Counted from the stretch's first letter, positions 9,277 to 18,447 are shown. The stretch is DNA of 64,000 nt from JBGPTF01 sp041490445 (GCA_041490445.1 JBGPTF010000007.1:62001-126000); one strand, 5' to 3'. Numbers and translations: made by a program. The notes: a model not told the origin generated them from the letters alone.

Positions 9277-10125
9277 ATGAAACGCGCGGCCGGGATTGTG
9301 CTCGCGGTATTTGCGGCGCTCCTTGCTTCAACAATTGCAACTGCGGCGCAAACCGGCGCCATCGAATTCACCGTGCGGGCCACGCCGGCGGCGGGACGCT
9401 CTGAGCCGGTTCGCGGTTTTCCCTTCTATCTCCTTCGCAAGAGCTACGCCGACATCCGCAAAGAAGCGGAAGCTTCACAGCCGAGCCCCGATATGAGCGC
9501 GTTTATTGACCGCCTCGAAGTCTCTCCGGAAATGAAAGCCTGGATGAAGCGGACAAAATCCGTGAGTCTCTCTGGCCCGAGTTTCACCCACCGCGTGAAG
9601 ATTGACGACATGTTGAACGTTCCGGAGTTTTACCAGGCCTACCTGGAGCTCAATGCCGGCGACCGCGCCATCGGGTTCCCCACCCCGAAGTATCGTGAGA
9701 AGGACCGGCTGAGCAATCCGCAGAAATACGCGAAACAAAAAACTGAATACCGCGACGCCGTTCGCCACTTCCTGGTCAGCAATCCGCAAAGTGCAGACAC
9801 GCTGGACCTGCGCTTGATGGATATCGATCCCTCCCACAGGTGGGAGCAGATCGAGGCGCAGCGTGGCGTGGAAATCCGGCGGCAGATGCACGAACTGGCC
9901 GAAACTCGCTACCTGGCGGGGCGTACCGACACGGACCTCGATGGCAATGGCTTCTTCCGCGGGCTCTCGCCCGGCCAGTACTGGCTCAGCTCGCTCGACC
10001 TCGACGCCTCGGTCGGCGACGTCCAACTGCGCTGGGACACGCCGGTGACTGTCCTCGCCGGCGAAACCACGCGCATCGAGCTTTCCAACATCAACGCCGT
10101 CGAGCCTCGCCGCAACCCGCGCTGA
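9277..10125 (+). CDS. exported protein of unknown function
   Basis: 282 aa with a clear signal peptide (GIVLAVFAALLASTIATAAQ, about 5-24). The mature part begins with a beta-type stretch (GAIEFTVRATPAAGRSEPVR) and ends in a region resembling a carboxypeptidase-regulatory-like or surface beta domain (DTDLDGNGFFRGLSPGQYWL, then VTVLAGETTRIELSN). The central portion is charged and helical with no motif I recognise. It lies 57 bp ahead of the TerC-fusion gene on the same strand and may share its transcript. The function cannot be named from sequence alone. Confidence 0.65.
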   Translation: MKRAAGIVLAVFAALLASTIATAAQTGAIEFTVRATPAAGRSEPVRGFPFYLLRKSYADIRKEAEASQPSPDMSAFIDRLEVSPEMKAWMKRTKSVSLSGPSFTHRVKIDDMLNVPEFYQAYLELNAGDRAIGFPTPKYREKDRLSNPQKYAKQKTEYRDAVRHFLVSNPQSADTLDLRLMDIDPSHRWEQIEAQRGVEIRRQMHELAETRYLAGRTDTDLDGNGFFRGLSPGQYWLSSLDLDASVGDVQLRWDTPVTVLAGETTRIELSNINAVEPRRNPR

Positions 10126-10182
10126 ATCCCCGCGAATCGCTTCCCTCTTTGCGTTTTCCGCTTGCCCGCTTACACTGGCGCG

Positions 10183-11703
10183 GTGAACACCCCGCTTGCC
10201 TGGGTTCTTTTCAACCTGGCCGTGCTGCTTCTGCTCGCGATGGACCTGGGCCTGTTCCATCGCCGCGCCCGCGCCGTTTCCCTGGGAGAGGCGGCGGCCT
10301 GGAGCGCGTTCTGGATCGCCGCCTCGGTCGGATTCGGCGCCTGGCTGTGGAGACATTACGGCCCAACTCCAGGGCTCGAATTCTTCACCGGCTACGTCAT
10401 CGAAAAATCGCTCAGCCTGGACAACCTGTTCGTCTTCGCCCTGCTGTTCCGGTATTTCGTCGTGGAGCCGCGCCATCAATACCGGGTGCTCTACTGGGGA
10501 ATCCTGGGAGCGCTCATGATGCGAGCCGCGCTGATCGGAGCGGGCGTCGCCCTCGTCCGCCAGTTCCACTGGGTGCTCTATTTTTTCGGCGCGTTCCTCG
10601 TTTTTGCGGGAATCCGCATGCTGCGCCAAAAGGATCATTTCCATCTGGAAGAAAACCGCGTTCTGCGCTGGGCGCGGAAGTATCTTCCTCTGACCGATGG
10701 CTACGTGGGCCAGCGTTTCTTCGTTCGTCGTGAGGGCTTGTGGCTCGCCACGCCGCTGCTGCTTGTCCTGCTCGTCATGGAGACGGCCGACCTCACGTTC
10801 GCCCTCGACTCGATTCCCGCCGTGTTTTCGATCACCCGGGATCCGTTCATCGTCTATACGTCCAACGTCTGCGCGATTCTGGGCCTGCGTGCGCTTTATT
10901 TTCTCCTGGCCGGCGTGGTGATGCGGCTGCGGTACCTCGATACCGGGCTTTCCCTGTTGCTGCTTTTCGTCGGCGGCAAAATGTTGGTCGAGCCCTGGAT
11001 GAAAATTCCGACGCATGTCGCCCTGGTCGTTGTGGCCATTGTGCTCGCCGCTTCGATTCTCTTATCGCTTGCCGCGCCGGGGATGGAAAAAGAAGCGCCG
11101 CCGAAAAAGCCTGGCGCAAAGCGCGCGCCCGAGGGCGAAGTCCCAGAAACTGCCGGACTGATCGCGCAGTTGGCGGACGAAGACCCCGCACGCCGCCATG
11201 CGGCAGCCGCGCACCTACACCGGCGCGGCAGCGTGCTCGGCGATGCGGCCGTGGCATCATGGCGGGGCGACACAGAGCTGGGAAAACTCATCATGGACCA
11301 CGCAACCGTAGGAATCGCTGTGCGGCCGGAGACATTTGAAAAAATCCACGCTGCTGCGGGGAAACCCATTCTTGCCGACGTTCCGCCGGACCAGGACGCC
11401 CGCGAATTCGAGCTGCACGCGGGCCCGGCTCATCTTGACATCCTGACCACCCGCGACCCGGGCGCCGCGGGCGCGATTGCCCGCTTCCTCGAAAAATTCG
11501 GCGAAGGAGTGCAGCAGGTGGAATACGTGACCCCGGACGTGGATCGCGCCACGGCTCTTCTCCGCGAACGCTTGAGCGTTCAACCGATTTATCCGGCAAC
11601 GAGGCCGGGCGCGGACGGGACGCGCGTGAATTTCTTCCTGGCGCAGGCGCCCCACGGCAAGAAAGTCCTCATCGAACTGGTGGAATTGCCCCAGGACGGG
11701 TAG
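10183..11703 (+). CDS. TerC-family membrane protein fused to a methylmalonyl-CoA-epimerase-like (VOC) domain
   Basis: 506 aa. Residues 1 to about 305 are a polytopic TerC/Alx domain with the family motifs EKSLSLDNLFVFALLF and ETADLTFALDSIPAVFS; such proteins are linked to metal (Mn, Te) homeostasis or pH response. After a charged linker (KEAPPKKPGAKRAPEG) comes a short helical region (LIAQLADEDPARRHAAAAHL, HEAT-like). About 130 residues follow that align by eye with methylmalonyl-CoA epimerase: HATVGIAV, ARFLEKFGEGVQQVEYV, RPGADGTRVNFF and KVLIELVE. The usual GEGIHHIAF histidines are QQ here, so the metal site may be altered. The start is GTG 10183; an in-frame TTG lies 21 bp upstream. Confidence 0.8.
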   Translation: MNTPLAWVLFNLAVLLLLAMDLGLFHRRARAVSLGEAAAWSAFWIAASVGFGAWLWRHYGPTPGLEFFTGYVIEKSLSLDNLFVFALLFRYFVVEPRHQYRVLYWGILGALMMRAALIGAGVALVRQFHWVLYFFGAFLVFAGIRMLRQKDHFHLEENRVLRWARKYLPLTDGYVGQRFFVRREGLWLATPLLLVLLVMETADLTFALDSIPAVFSITRDPFIVYTSNVCAILGLRALYFLLAGVVMRLRYLDTGLSLLLLFVGGKMLVEPWMKIPTHVALVVVAIVLAASILLSLAAPGMEKEAPPKKPGAKRAPEGEVPETAGLIAQLADEDPARRHAAAAHLHRRGSVLGDAAVASWRGDTELGKLIMDHATVGIAVRPETFEKIHAAAGKPILADVPPDQDAREFELHAGPAHLDILTTRDPGAAGAIARFLEKFGEGVQQVEYVTPDVDRATALLRERLSVQPIYPATRPGADGTRVNFFLAQAPHGKKVLIELVELPQDG

Positions 11704-11753
11704 AGTGGCATCCATCCGGCTCGTCCTGGACCACTCACAATCGAGGTATTCCC

Positions 11754-12284
11754 ATGGCTTACGTCAACGAGATCGATGCATCGAGCGCCGGCCCGAAATT
11801 ACGGGAGCTGTACCGGGCAATCGAAACACAGATGGGCTTTCTGCCTCATTATTTCCAGGCCCTCGGAGCGAAGCCCGAGATGGTCGAAGCGCAACTGGCC
11901 CTGAACGGTGCCGTCATGGGCGACGGGGCTCTTCCGAATGTCGTGAAGGAGCAGATCGGCATCGTTGTCAGCGGCATCAACTCCTCGTCCTACTGCATCG
12001 CGATTCACATGGAGCTGCTGCGCCGCTTCGGCGTGGAAAAAAATCTGGCAAGGAAACTTGCGGTGGATTACCAGCACGCGCCAATCGAGGAGAAAACGCA
12101 GGCGCTCTTCCGCTTCGCCGATAAGCTCACCCGCACACCCGACGACATCGAGGAATCGGACGTGGACGCCCTGCGGAAAGCCGGATGGGATGATGCCGCC
12201 ATCCGTGAGACGGTTCTGGCGGTGGCTTACTTCAACTTCATCAATCGCGTTTCCCAGGGCCTGGGCCTCATCGCCGATTTCTGA
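11754..12284 (+). CDS. carboxymuconolactone decarboxylase/AhpD-family (peroxidase-related) protein
   Basis: 176 aa, all-helical AhpD fold. The active-site region reads SGINSSSYCIAIHMELL (about residues 76-92): one cysteine and a histidine three residues later, where canonical AhpD has CxxC plus His. This matches the single-cysteine peroxidase-related branch. VKEQIGIVVSG before it and AVAYFNFINRVSQGLG at the end are typical. Probably a cytosolic alkylhydroperoxidase-like enzyme, with its real substrate unknown. It begins 50 bp after the TerC fusion gene on the same strand. Confidence 0.85.
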   Translation: MAYVNEIDASSAGPKLRELYRAIETQMGFLPHYFQALGAKPEMVEAQLALNGAVMGDGALPNVVKEQIGIVVSGINSSSYCIAIHMELLRRFGVEKNLARKLAVDYQHAPIEEKTQALFRFADKLTRTPDDIEESDVDALRKAGWDDAAIRETVLAVAYFNFINRVSQGLGLIADF

Positions 12285-12362
12285 TTCCGTCTCCACTGCC
12301 TCGCGGTTAAAAAATAGGTTCGAACCGCCCCGGGCGCGGTCTGACCTTTCCTCGCGTCCTCT

Positions 12363-15014
12363 TCATTCGCCGCTTTGTTCGAGGAGCTTGCCAACGAGGG
12401 CGGTCCAGCCGGTCTGATGGCTCGCGCCCAGGCCCGCCCCGGTCTCGCCGTGGAAGTACTCGTGGAACAGGATCAGGTCGCGCCAGTGGGGGTCGTTCTG
12501 AAGCTTCGCATTGTCGCCGAAAACCGGGCGCCGCCCGTTGCGCCGGAGAAAAATCCGGCCGAGGCGCCGGGAAAGCTCCGTGGCGACTTCCCACATCGTC
12601 TGCATCTTCCCCGAGCCGGTCGGGCATTCCACCTGCAGCTCGTGCCCATAATAGAAATCGAATCGCTGCAGGGCTTCAATGAGCAGGAAATTCACGGGAA
12701 ACCAGATCGGGCCGCGCCAGTTCGAGTTGCCTCCGAAAAGCTCAGTGGTGGATTCGGCGGGTTCGTAGTCCACGGAATGTTGTTGTCCGTCAAACGTGAA
12801 CTGATAGGGATGGTCCCGGTGATATTTCGAAAGCGCGCGAATGCCGCAAGGCGAAAGAAACTCGTTTTCGTCCAGCAGATACCGCGCCATCCGGACCAGC
12901 CGCTTGCGATTCACCACCGAGAAGAGATACCGGACTCCGTTCTCGGAGCGCTGGCTCCTGTCGATGTGATTCGGCGCGTCCGGGTGGTGATCGAGGAACC
13001 ACTGCATGCGGCGTTTGAACGCGGGCAGCCGGTCCACATCTTCGGGCTCGAACGTCTCGACGGCGAACAGGGGGATCAGGCCCACCATGGACCGGACGCG
13101 AAGCGAGTAGTCAGTGCCGTCGCGATGGAGCACGTCGTAGTAGAAACCGTCCTGTTCGTTCCAGAGTCCCATTCCTTCTCCGCCGATCTCGTTCATCGCG
13201 TGAGCGATGTGGATGAAGTGCTCGAAGAACTTGCTGGCCACGTCCTCGTACGCGGTGTCGGCCCGCGCCAGTTCCATGGCGATTGCCAGCATGTTCAGGC
13301 AATACATCGCCATCCAGCTCGTGCCGTCCGATTGCTCGAGGTTGGTGCCGTCCGGCAGACGCATCGAGCGGTCGAACACGCCGATGTTGTCGAGGCCGAG
13401 AAAACCTCCCTGGAAAACATTCTGACCGCTGGGATCCTTTCGGTTCACCCACCACGTGAAATTCAGCAGCAACTTGTGGAACACCCGTTCGAGAAACGCC
13501 CGGTCGCTTTTGCCGCGGACGCGCCGTTCGATCCGGTACACGCGCCACGCGGCCCAGGCGTGCACCGGCGGGTTCACGTTGCTGAAATTCCATTCGTACG
13601 CGGGCAACTGCCCGTTGGGGTGCATGTACCACTCGCGCAGCAGCAGGATGAGCTGTTCCTTGGCGAAATCGGGATCAATCGGTGCGAGCGCGACGCAATG
13701 GAACGCGAGGTCCCACGACGCGTACCAGGGATACTCCCACTTGTCCGGCATCAGCAGCACGTCGGCGTTGTAGAGATGCCTCCATTCGTGATTGCGGCCC
13801 TCTAGCCGCTGCGGCGCGTGTTGCGGCTGCGTGGGATCACCCGCCAGCCAGGTGCTCACATCGTAGTGATAGCTCTGCTCGCTCCAGATCAGGCCCGCGA
13901 AGGCCTGGCGCTGCAGGCGGATCGCGTCTTCGCTCATGTTCGGGCAATGGCGCTGCTTGTAAAATTGGTCCGCTTCGCGCAGGCGCTCCGCAAGGACGGT
14001 CTCGAACGGCGCACCCAGCAATTCGCTGGCGGGAGTCTGGCTCGCCTGCGGCTGATTGGTCAGCCGCAGCCGCAGGGTCACGCTGCTGCCCGGTGCGATC
14101 TCCGTCGGGTAATGGAACGCTACCTTCGTGCCCACCTGCGCGAGATTTACCGCGTCAAGGTTCTTGCGGATGACGTATTCGTGAATGCCGTCTTTGACGT
14201 ACGGCGTGCGGTTCTTGATCCCGAAGAGCCGCTCGCTGTTCGTTTCATTCTCCGTGAAGAGGATTTCGGGCGAGCCTTCCGCGATCAGCCAGCGTTTTCC
14301 GTAGTCGGGCTGTTCCCCTTCCACCGCCACGGCGCCCGCCATGCTGGGAATGCGCCTCAGCTTTGGCCAGCGGATCTGTCCGCCCCACGACCAGGTATTC
14401 CGAAACCACAGCGTCGGCAGAAGGTGCAGGCGTGCCGGCTCCGGCCCGCGATTGATCGCGGTAATGCGGATCAGGATGTCCTCAACGTCAGCTTTGGCGT
14501 ACTCGACGAAAACGTCGAAATATCGGTCGCCATCGAAAATCCCGGTATCGAGCAATTCGTATTCCCGGTCGCGGCGCGTGCGCTTCGAGTTTTCTTCCAC
14601 GAGCTTCCGGTAGGGGAACTCCGCCTGCGGGTACTTGTACAAGTATTTCAGGTAGGAGCTGGTCGGCGTCGCGTCGAGGTAGTAGAAATACTCCTTCACA
14701 TCTTCGCCGTGGTTCCCTTCGAGATTCGTCAGGCCGAACAGCCGCTCTTTCAGAATGGGATCGCGCTCGTTCCACAGCGCCAGGGCAAAGCAGAATCGCT
14801 GGTGCCGGTCGGAAAAGCCGGCGATGCCGTCCTCGCCCCAGCGATAGGCTCGCGAGCGTGCATGCTCATGCGGGAAATATTTCCAGGCCTCGCCGTCCGG
14901 GCTGTAGTCTTCGCGGACGGTGCCCCACTGGCGCTCGGCAAGGTACGGCCCCCAGCGCCTCCAGTGTGCGCGCCGTTCGAGTTCTTCCTGCAGTCGTTCT
15001 TCTTCTCTGGTCAT
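12363..15014 (-). CDS. GH63-like (MGH1-type) glucosidase
   Basis: 883 aa, no signal peptide, so cytoplasmic. It matches the bacterial glucosidase family related to eukaryotic mannosyl-oligosaccharide glucosidase (GH63): N-terminal RRWGPYLAERQWGTVREDYS and AWKYFPHEHARSRAYRWGEDG, GLTNLEGNHGEDVKE, then the (alpha/alpha)6 catalytic part with KWEYPWYASWDLAFH, QLPAYEWNFSNVNPPVHAWA, FLGLDNIGVFDRS and WRGPIWFPVNFLL. The acidic residues in WDLAF and ESTTELFGGNSNW are likely catalytic candidates. Expected action is alpha-glucoside hydrolysis on a small glucoside. It stands alone, convergent with the AhpD-like gene. Confidence 0.85.
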   Translation of the reverse strand: MTREEERLQEELERRAHWRRWGPYLAERQWGTVREDYSPDGEAWKYFPHEHARSRAYRWGEDGIAGFSDRHQRFCFALALWNERDPILKERLFGLTNLEGNHGEDVKEYFYYLDATPTSSYLKYLYKYPQAEFPYRKLVEENSKRTRRDREYELLDTGIFDGDRYFDVFVEYAKADVEDILIRITAINRGPEPARLHLLPTLWFRNTWSWGGQIRWPKLRRIPSMAGAVAVEGEQPDYGKRWLIAEGSPEILFTENETNSERLFGIKNRTPYVKDGIHEYVIRKNLDAVNLAQVGTKVAFHYPTEIAPGSSVTLRLRLTNQPQASQTPASELLGAPFETVLAERLREADQFYKQRHCPNMSEDAIRLQRQAFAGLIWSEQSYHYDVSTWLAGDPTQPQHAPQRLEGRNHEWRHLYNADVLLMPDKWEYPWYASWDLAFHCVALAPIDPDFAKEQLILLLREWYMHPNGQLPAYEWNFSNVNPPVHAWAAWRVYRIERRVRGKSDRAFLERVFHKLLLNFTWWVNRKDPSGQNVFQGGFLGLDNIGVFDRSMRLPDGTNLEQSDGTSWMAMYCLNMLAIAMELARADTAYEDVASKFFEHFIHIAHAMNEIGGEGMGLWNEQDGFYYDVLHRDGTDYSLRVRSMVGLIPLFAVETFEPEDVDRLPAFKRRMQWFLDHHPDAPNHIDRSQRSENGVRYLFSVVNRKRLVRMARYLLDENEFLSPCGIRALSKYHRDHPYQFTFDGQQHSVDYEPAESTTELFGGNSNWRGPIWFPVNFLLIEALQRFDFYYGHELQVECPTGSGKMQTMWEVATELSRRLGRIFLRRNGRRPVFGDNAKLQNDPHWRDLILFHEYFHGETGAGLGASHQTGWTALVGKLLEQSGE

Positions 15015-15185
15015 CGCGCGGTCATCCGCCGGGTCTAACCCCTCACGGGTTTGTCCTTTCCCCCCACAAGCAATCTATCGAGCCCGGCCCTCGATTGGCA
15101 AGGAATGAAGCGGAGAAACTCGCGGAGGCTTGGCCATAGCGATGTGTGATGCGATTCGCTATGCTCTCGATTTCGACCGGTGTCC

Positions 15186-16856
15186 ATGGCTTTCCTGATG
15201 ACACGGCAGTTTTCAAGCGAGACAGCCCCGCGTACGCCGAACGCGGACAAGGCGGCAGCGTGGCGGACAATGCTGTTCGTCGCTCTGGCCGCAACCGCTG
15301 TCGTTGCCCCGTTCGCTTTGCTGGGAAACGCTTCAGGCCACGATTTCGAATTCCACTTGAGTTCCTGGGTCGAAGTCGCACGCCAGTGGCACGGCGGAGT
15401 TCTCTATCCGCGCTGGGCCGAGTGGGCCAACTACGGATTCGGCGAGCCGCGGTTCATCTTCTACCCGCCGCTTTCGTGGCTGCTGGGAGCGGCACTGGGA
15501 CTCGTGCTTCCCTGGAGAATGGTTCCCGCGGCGCTCATCTGGCTCGCGCTCGTCGGCGCGGGCGCGAGCATGTTTCGGCTGGCGCGCGAATGGCTGCCCG
15601 CCGGAAGCGCGGCAGCCGCCGCAGTTTTCTTCGCGGTCAATCCGTATCATCTCGTCATCGTTTATGACCGGAGCGATTTCGCGGAACTCCTGGCAAGCGC
15701 GTTGCTTCCGCTTGCCGTGTTGTTCGCCCTGAAACTTTCGAAGCAAGGTGCGCGCGGCGTCTCGTCGCTGGCGGTTGTCTTCGCGCTCATCTGGTTGGCA
15801 AACGCGCCCGTGGGCGTGATCGCCACGTATTCGTTGGTTCTATTGCTCGGCGTGGTCAGCCTGATCGAGCGCTCGCCGCGCGCGCTTCTGCGCGGCGCTG
15901 GCGCGCTAACTGGCGGCTTCGGTTTAGCCGCGTTCTACCTCTTGCCCGCGGCGTGGGAAAGGTCATGGGTGCAGATCCATCAAGTGCTCGCGCAAGAGCT
16001 GCGGCCCGAAGTGAATTTTCTTTTTACGCGCGTGAACGACCCTGAATTCGTCCGCTTCAACTGGAAAGTATCCTGCGTCGCGCTGGCGGTCTTGCTCGTC
16101 CTTGCGCTGGCGACCGTGATCACCCACCGCATCCGTCGGCGCGTGCCGGGACTGTGGTGGCCGCTCGTCGTCTGGGAGGCGTTCGCTGCGTTCCTGCTCT
16201 TTCCCGCGAGCGGACTGCTGTGGCGCATGCTTCCGCAGCTCCGCTTCCTGCAATTCCCGTGGCGCTGGCTGCTGGCGCTCTGCTTGATCGCTGCGATCCT
16301 GCTGGCGCTCGTCGCAGAGCGCGCGAAACGCCCCTGGCTGATCTGGACTGTTGTCTTCCTCTCGCTCGCAGGCGCGGGCGCGGCGATGGTGCGCGACGCG
16401 TGGTGGGATTCCGAGGACGCGCAAAATCTGCCCGCCGCCATCCAATCGGGAAAGGGCTACGAAGGCACCGACGAATACGCGCCCGTCGGCTGCGACCGGA
16501 CGGCGTTGCCCGAAAATTCTCCACGCGCCGCTCTGGCCGCGGATGGTCAAGAGCGAGCGCGCATCCACATCGAACGCTGGACTGCGGAGAAGAAACTTTT
16601 GTCGGTTGACGTGTTGCATCCCGCGACGCTCGCCTTGAAGCTCGTGAATTATCCCGCGTGGCACGCTGAAGTGAACGGCCAACCCGTGCCGTTCGAATCG
16701 AAGCCACAAACGGGGCAGGCACTGCTGCCCCTCCCGGCAGGCCACAATGAGATTGCGGTGATGTTCGGACAGACGACGGATCGCACGCTCGGTGGGATAC
16801 TCTCGCTCATCAGCGCACTCGCCCTAGCGACGGTGCGACTCCGCCACCGCGGGTGA
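15186..16856 (+). CDS. polytopic membrane protein, PTPS-related/glycosyltransferase-like
   Basis: About 556 aa with roughly 10-12 hydrophobic segments and a C-terminal soluble beta portion (LSVDVLHPATLALKLVNYPA to HNEIAVMFGQ) typical of YfhO/PTPS-related membrane proteins. Near the N-terminus SGHDFEFHLSSWVEVARQW and YPRWAEWANYGFGEPRFIFY resemble the first periplasmic loop of GT-C-type glycosyltransferases, with an acidic pair that may be catalytic. The substrate is unknown. The start could be the GTG at 15180 or the ATG at 15186; neither has a strong ribosome-binding site. Confidence 0.65.
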   Translation: MAFLMTRQFSSETAPRTPNADKAAAWRTMLFVALAATAVVAPFALLGNASGHDFEFHLSSWVEVARQWHGGVLYPRWAEWANYGFGEPRFIFYPPLSWLLGAALGLVLPWRMVPAALIWLALVGAGASMFRLAREWLPAGSAAAAAVFFAVNPYHLVIVYDRSDFAELLASALLPLAVLFALKLSKQGARGVSSLAVVFALIWLANAPVGVIATYSLVLLLGVVSLIERSPRALLRGAGALTGGFGLAAFYLLPAAWERSWVQIHQVLAQELRPEVNFLFTRVNDPEFVRFNWKVSCVALAVLLVLALATVITHRIRRRVPGLWWPLVVWEAFAAFLLFPASGLLWRMLPQLRFLQFPWRWLLALCLIAAILLALVAERAKRPWLIWTVVFLSLAGAGAAMVRDAWWDSEDAQNLPAAIQSGKGYEGTDEYAPVGCDRTALPENSPRAALAADGQERARIHIERWTAEKKLLSVDVLHPATLALKLVNYPAWHAEVNGQPVPFESKPQTGQALLPLPAGHNEIAVMFGQTTDRTLGGILSLISALALATVRLRHRG

Positions 16857-16885
16857 ATCAGGCAGCGCCCTCGATTCGCAGCGCC

Positions 16886-17362
16886 TTACTGATCTCTCCG
16901 CCGCTTCCCTGCCTCCAGACGTCGCACGGCAACCACAATCCGCCTCGCGCGAGTCTCTGCCTGCTTCGCGTCTTCAATCCACTGCACCCATTCCTCGCGG
17001 GCGCGGGGCGTGACGTCGGCAAACAATGCTTTGGCCTTCGCCGAGGCGCTGATTGCCTTCTGCAAATCGGCCGGAACTCTTACGATGCGCGGCTTCGTGT
17101 CCAGCTCGATCACCACGTGCACGCGGTCGCCCGGCTTCGCCTTCGCGCCCGCCTGCATCAGCTTGTTGACCATCATCACGTGCGTGCCCGTCCCGCTCGG
17201 CTGCACCGACGTGCGAATGGGAAAATCGTTGATCTTGCCGATCACGCGTGCAAGTCCCCGCGTGCCGAGCTCTGCGCTCGCGTTCTTCGGCAGCGTGAGG
17301 CACGTCCAGGCCTTGCCCGGCCCCATTCCCACCAGCTTGCCGCGGAATTCGGTTTTCGCCAT
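16886..17362 (-). CDS. YdeI/OmdA-family protein with DUF1905 domain
   Basis: 158 aa. The N-terminal half is a DUF1905 beta barrel (FRGKLVGMGPGKAWTCLTLP, RTSVQPSGTGTHVMMVNKLM, KPGDRVHVVIELD) and the C-terminal half is the bacteriocin-protection OmdA/YdeI helix region (ADLQKAISASAKAKALFADV, PRAREEWVQWIEDAKQAETR, ending GKRRRDQ). Family members are small cytosolic proteins tied to antimicrobial tolerance in some species; the activity is unproven. The ATG at 17362 was chosen because it begins the conserved domain and has a purine-rich GGAGCAGAGAAG upstream. It is 91 bp downstream of an arsR-type gene on the same strand and may be co-transcribed. Confidence 0.8.
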   Translation of the reverse strand: MAKTEFRGKLVGMGPGKAWTCLTLPKNASAELGTRGLARVIGKINDFPIRTSVQPSGTGTHVMMVNKLMQAGAKAKPGDRVHVVIELDTKPRIVRVPADLQKAISASAKAKALFADVTPRAREEWVQWIEDAKQAETRARRIVVAVRRLEAGKRRRDQ

Positions 17363-17453
17363 TTTCGCTCTTCTCTGCTCCTTGCGGCTCCACGTGGTTA
17401 CAACCTGCGCACCGTGGTCACCGCCGCAGTGCGCTGCCACTCGCGACGTTTCC

Positions 17454-17825
17454 CTACTTGCGAGAATGTGCCGGAGGGCCTTCCTGCGGCTCGGCGGCAA
17501 CGTGGGTCTCTGCGGCCTTGGCGAACGCCCAGACGCGCCCCGATGGATCCGCGAAGACCTTGAATTGCGACGCCCATGCATGCAGCGTCTGCAGCGGCTT
17601 CGGGTTCAGCCGGTACAGGCGCAAGCGCCCGATGCGGCGGCTGCGGACGAGCCTTGCCTGGCGAAGAATTCGAAGGTGCTGGGAGATCGCGGGTTGCGAC
17701 ATGCGAAATGGACGCGCCAGGTCACCGGCCGTGTGCTCGGCCTGGCTCAACAACTCGAGCAAGGCACGGCGGGTGGGGTCGGCCACCGCCCGGAAGACGT
17801 CTTCGCTCGCTGCCACTCCGCCCAT
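17454..17825 (-). CDS. ArsR-family transcriptional regulator
   Basis: 123 aa winged helix-turn-helix: VFRAVADPTRRALLELLSQA, recognition region HTAGDLARPFRMSQPAISQH and wing RLVRSRRIGRLRLYRLNP. No cysteine metal-binding motif is present, so this belongs to the non-metal (SdpR-like) branch of the family. The last ~35 residues are a loose tail. The start codon at 17825 lies 14 bp from a palindromic site (17840-17857), consistent with autorepression. It probably governs itself and the YdeI-like gene downstream. Confidence 0.88.
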   Translation of the reverse strand: MGGVAASEDVFRAVADPTRRALLELLSQAEHTAGDLARPFRMSQPAISQHLRILRQARLVRSRRIGRLRLYRLNPKPLQTLHAWASQFKVFADPSGRVWAFAKAAETHVAAEPQEGPPAHSRK

Positions 17826-17839
17826 GGTCCGCGGATATT

Positions 17840-17857
17840 AATAAGCGATCACTTATT
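17840..17857. promoter_or_regulatory. likely ArsR operator
   Basis: The 18-bp sequence AATAAGCGATCACTTATT is an inverted repeat with a single mismatched pair around a GATC centre. It lies immediately upstream of the arsR-type ATG in an otherwise GC-rich region. Position and symmetry suit an autoregulatory operator; this is an inference. Confidence 0.5.
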
Positions 17858-18091
17858 TGTCAAGGGGATCCTTCTGCCCCTCCTGAGACCATCCGCGCGC
17901 AAAAACTTTGGCCCGTCGATGCCCTGCTTGCTGAACGGTTTGCGCTCTTGTCGAGACGGGGAGTCAGCCAACCAAATCAGAACGAGGAAAACTTCGTTGG
18001 GCAGGAGCACTCTGAACAAGACTACAAATTACTCACGGGAGAAGTGCAGGCGCTGGGCATTTCCCCGCGCCGGGAGAGAAACGGGCGCAGC

Positions 18092-18394
18092 TTAGTCCTT
18101 GCCCTTGCCCTTACCTTCGTCGCCACCGCCGCCACCCTTGCCCTTACCTTCGTCGCCACCGCCGCCGCCCTTGCCCTTACCTTCGTCGCCACCGCCGCCG
18201 CTGCCGCCGCTGCCGCCGCCAGGGTTGATCGCTGCGACCTTATTCGACGTACCTGTGTAGGTATTCGAAAGTGTCTGCGCGAACTTCTTGGTTGTTGCGA
18301 CGGTGCCAAGGGCGACCAGCAAGAAGAGCAGGACATACTCTGCAAGGTCCTGCCCGGACTGGTCATTCCACAGGCGCTTCAGACTTTTCAGCAT
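18092..18394 (-). CDS. Flp-type (type IVb) pilin-like protein with Gly/Asp/Lys repeat tail
   Basis: 100 aa. The N-terminus MLKSLKRLWNDQSGQDLAEY followed by VLLFLLVALGTVATTKK is the class IV pilin arrangement: basic leader, processing site at Gly, conserved Glu five residues later, then a hydrophobic helix. After TLSNTYTGTSNKVAAINPGG the protein becomes low-complexity, with three copies of the 12-residue unit GGGGGDEGKGKG. The ATG at 18394 has AGGAG nine bases upstream; a GTG seven codons earlier is less likely. No tad/cpa assembly genes are in the window, so this is an orphan pilin. The tail is unusual for the family. Confidence 0.7.
   Translation of the reverse strand: MLKSLKRLWNDQSGQDLAEYVLLFLLVALGTVATTKKFAQTLSNTYTGTSNKVAAINPGGGSGGSGGGGDEGKGKGGGGGDEGKGKGGGGGDEGKGKGKD
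18094..18205 (-). repeat. 36-bp coding tandem repeat in the pilin tail
   Basis: Three near-identical 36-bp copies encode a Gly-rich, Asp-Glu-Gly-Lys-containing unit; copies differ by single bases (for example gccaccc versus gccgccc). Such repeats expand and contract readily, so length variation between strains is expected. Confidence 0.75.
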
Positions 18395-18447
18395 GGACTT
18401 ACACTCCTGTAGCACTTGGAAGGGACATCCAACTGCTCGCTACAGCA

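Noticed and set aside
9475..11016. A 513-codon frame antisense to the secreted protein and TerC fusion
   Set aside because: Composition of a shadow frame (Gln/Glu/His-rich); the plus strand has clear TerC motifs.
18094..18205. Regular repeats considered as a CRISPR array
   Set aside because: They are in-frame coding repeats of 36 bp without spacers and encode a glycine-rich tail.
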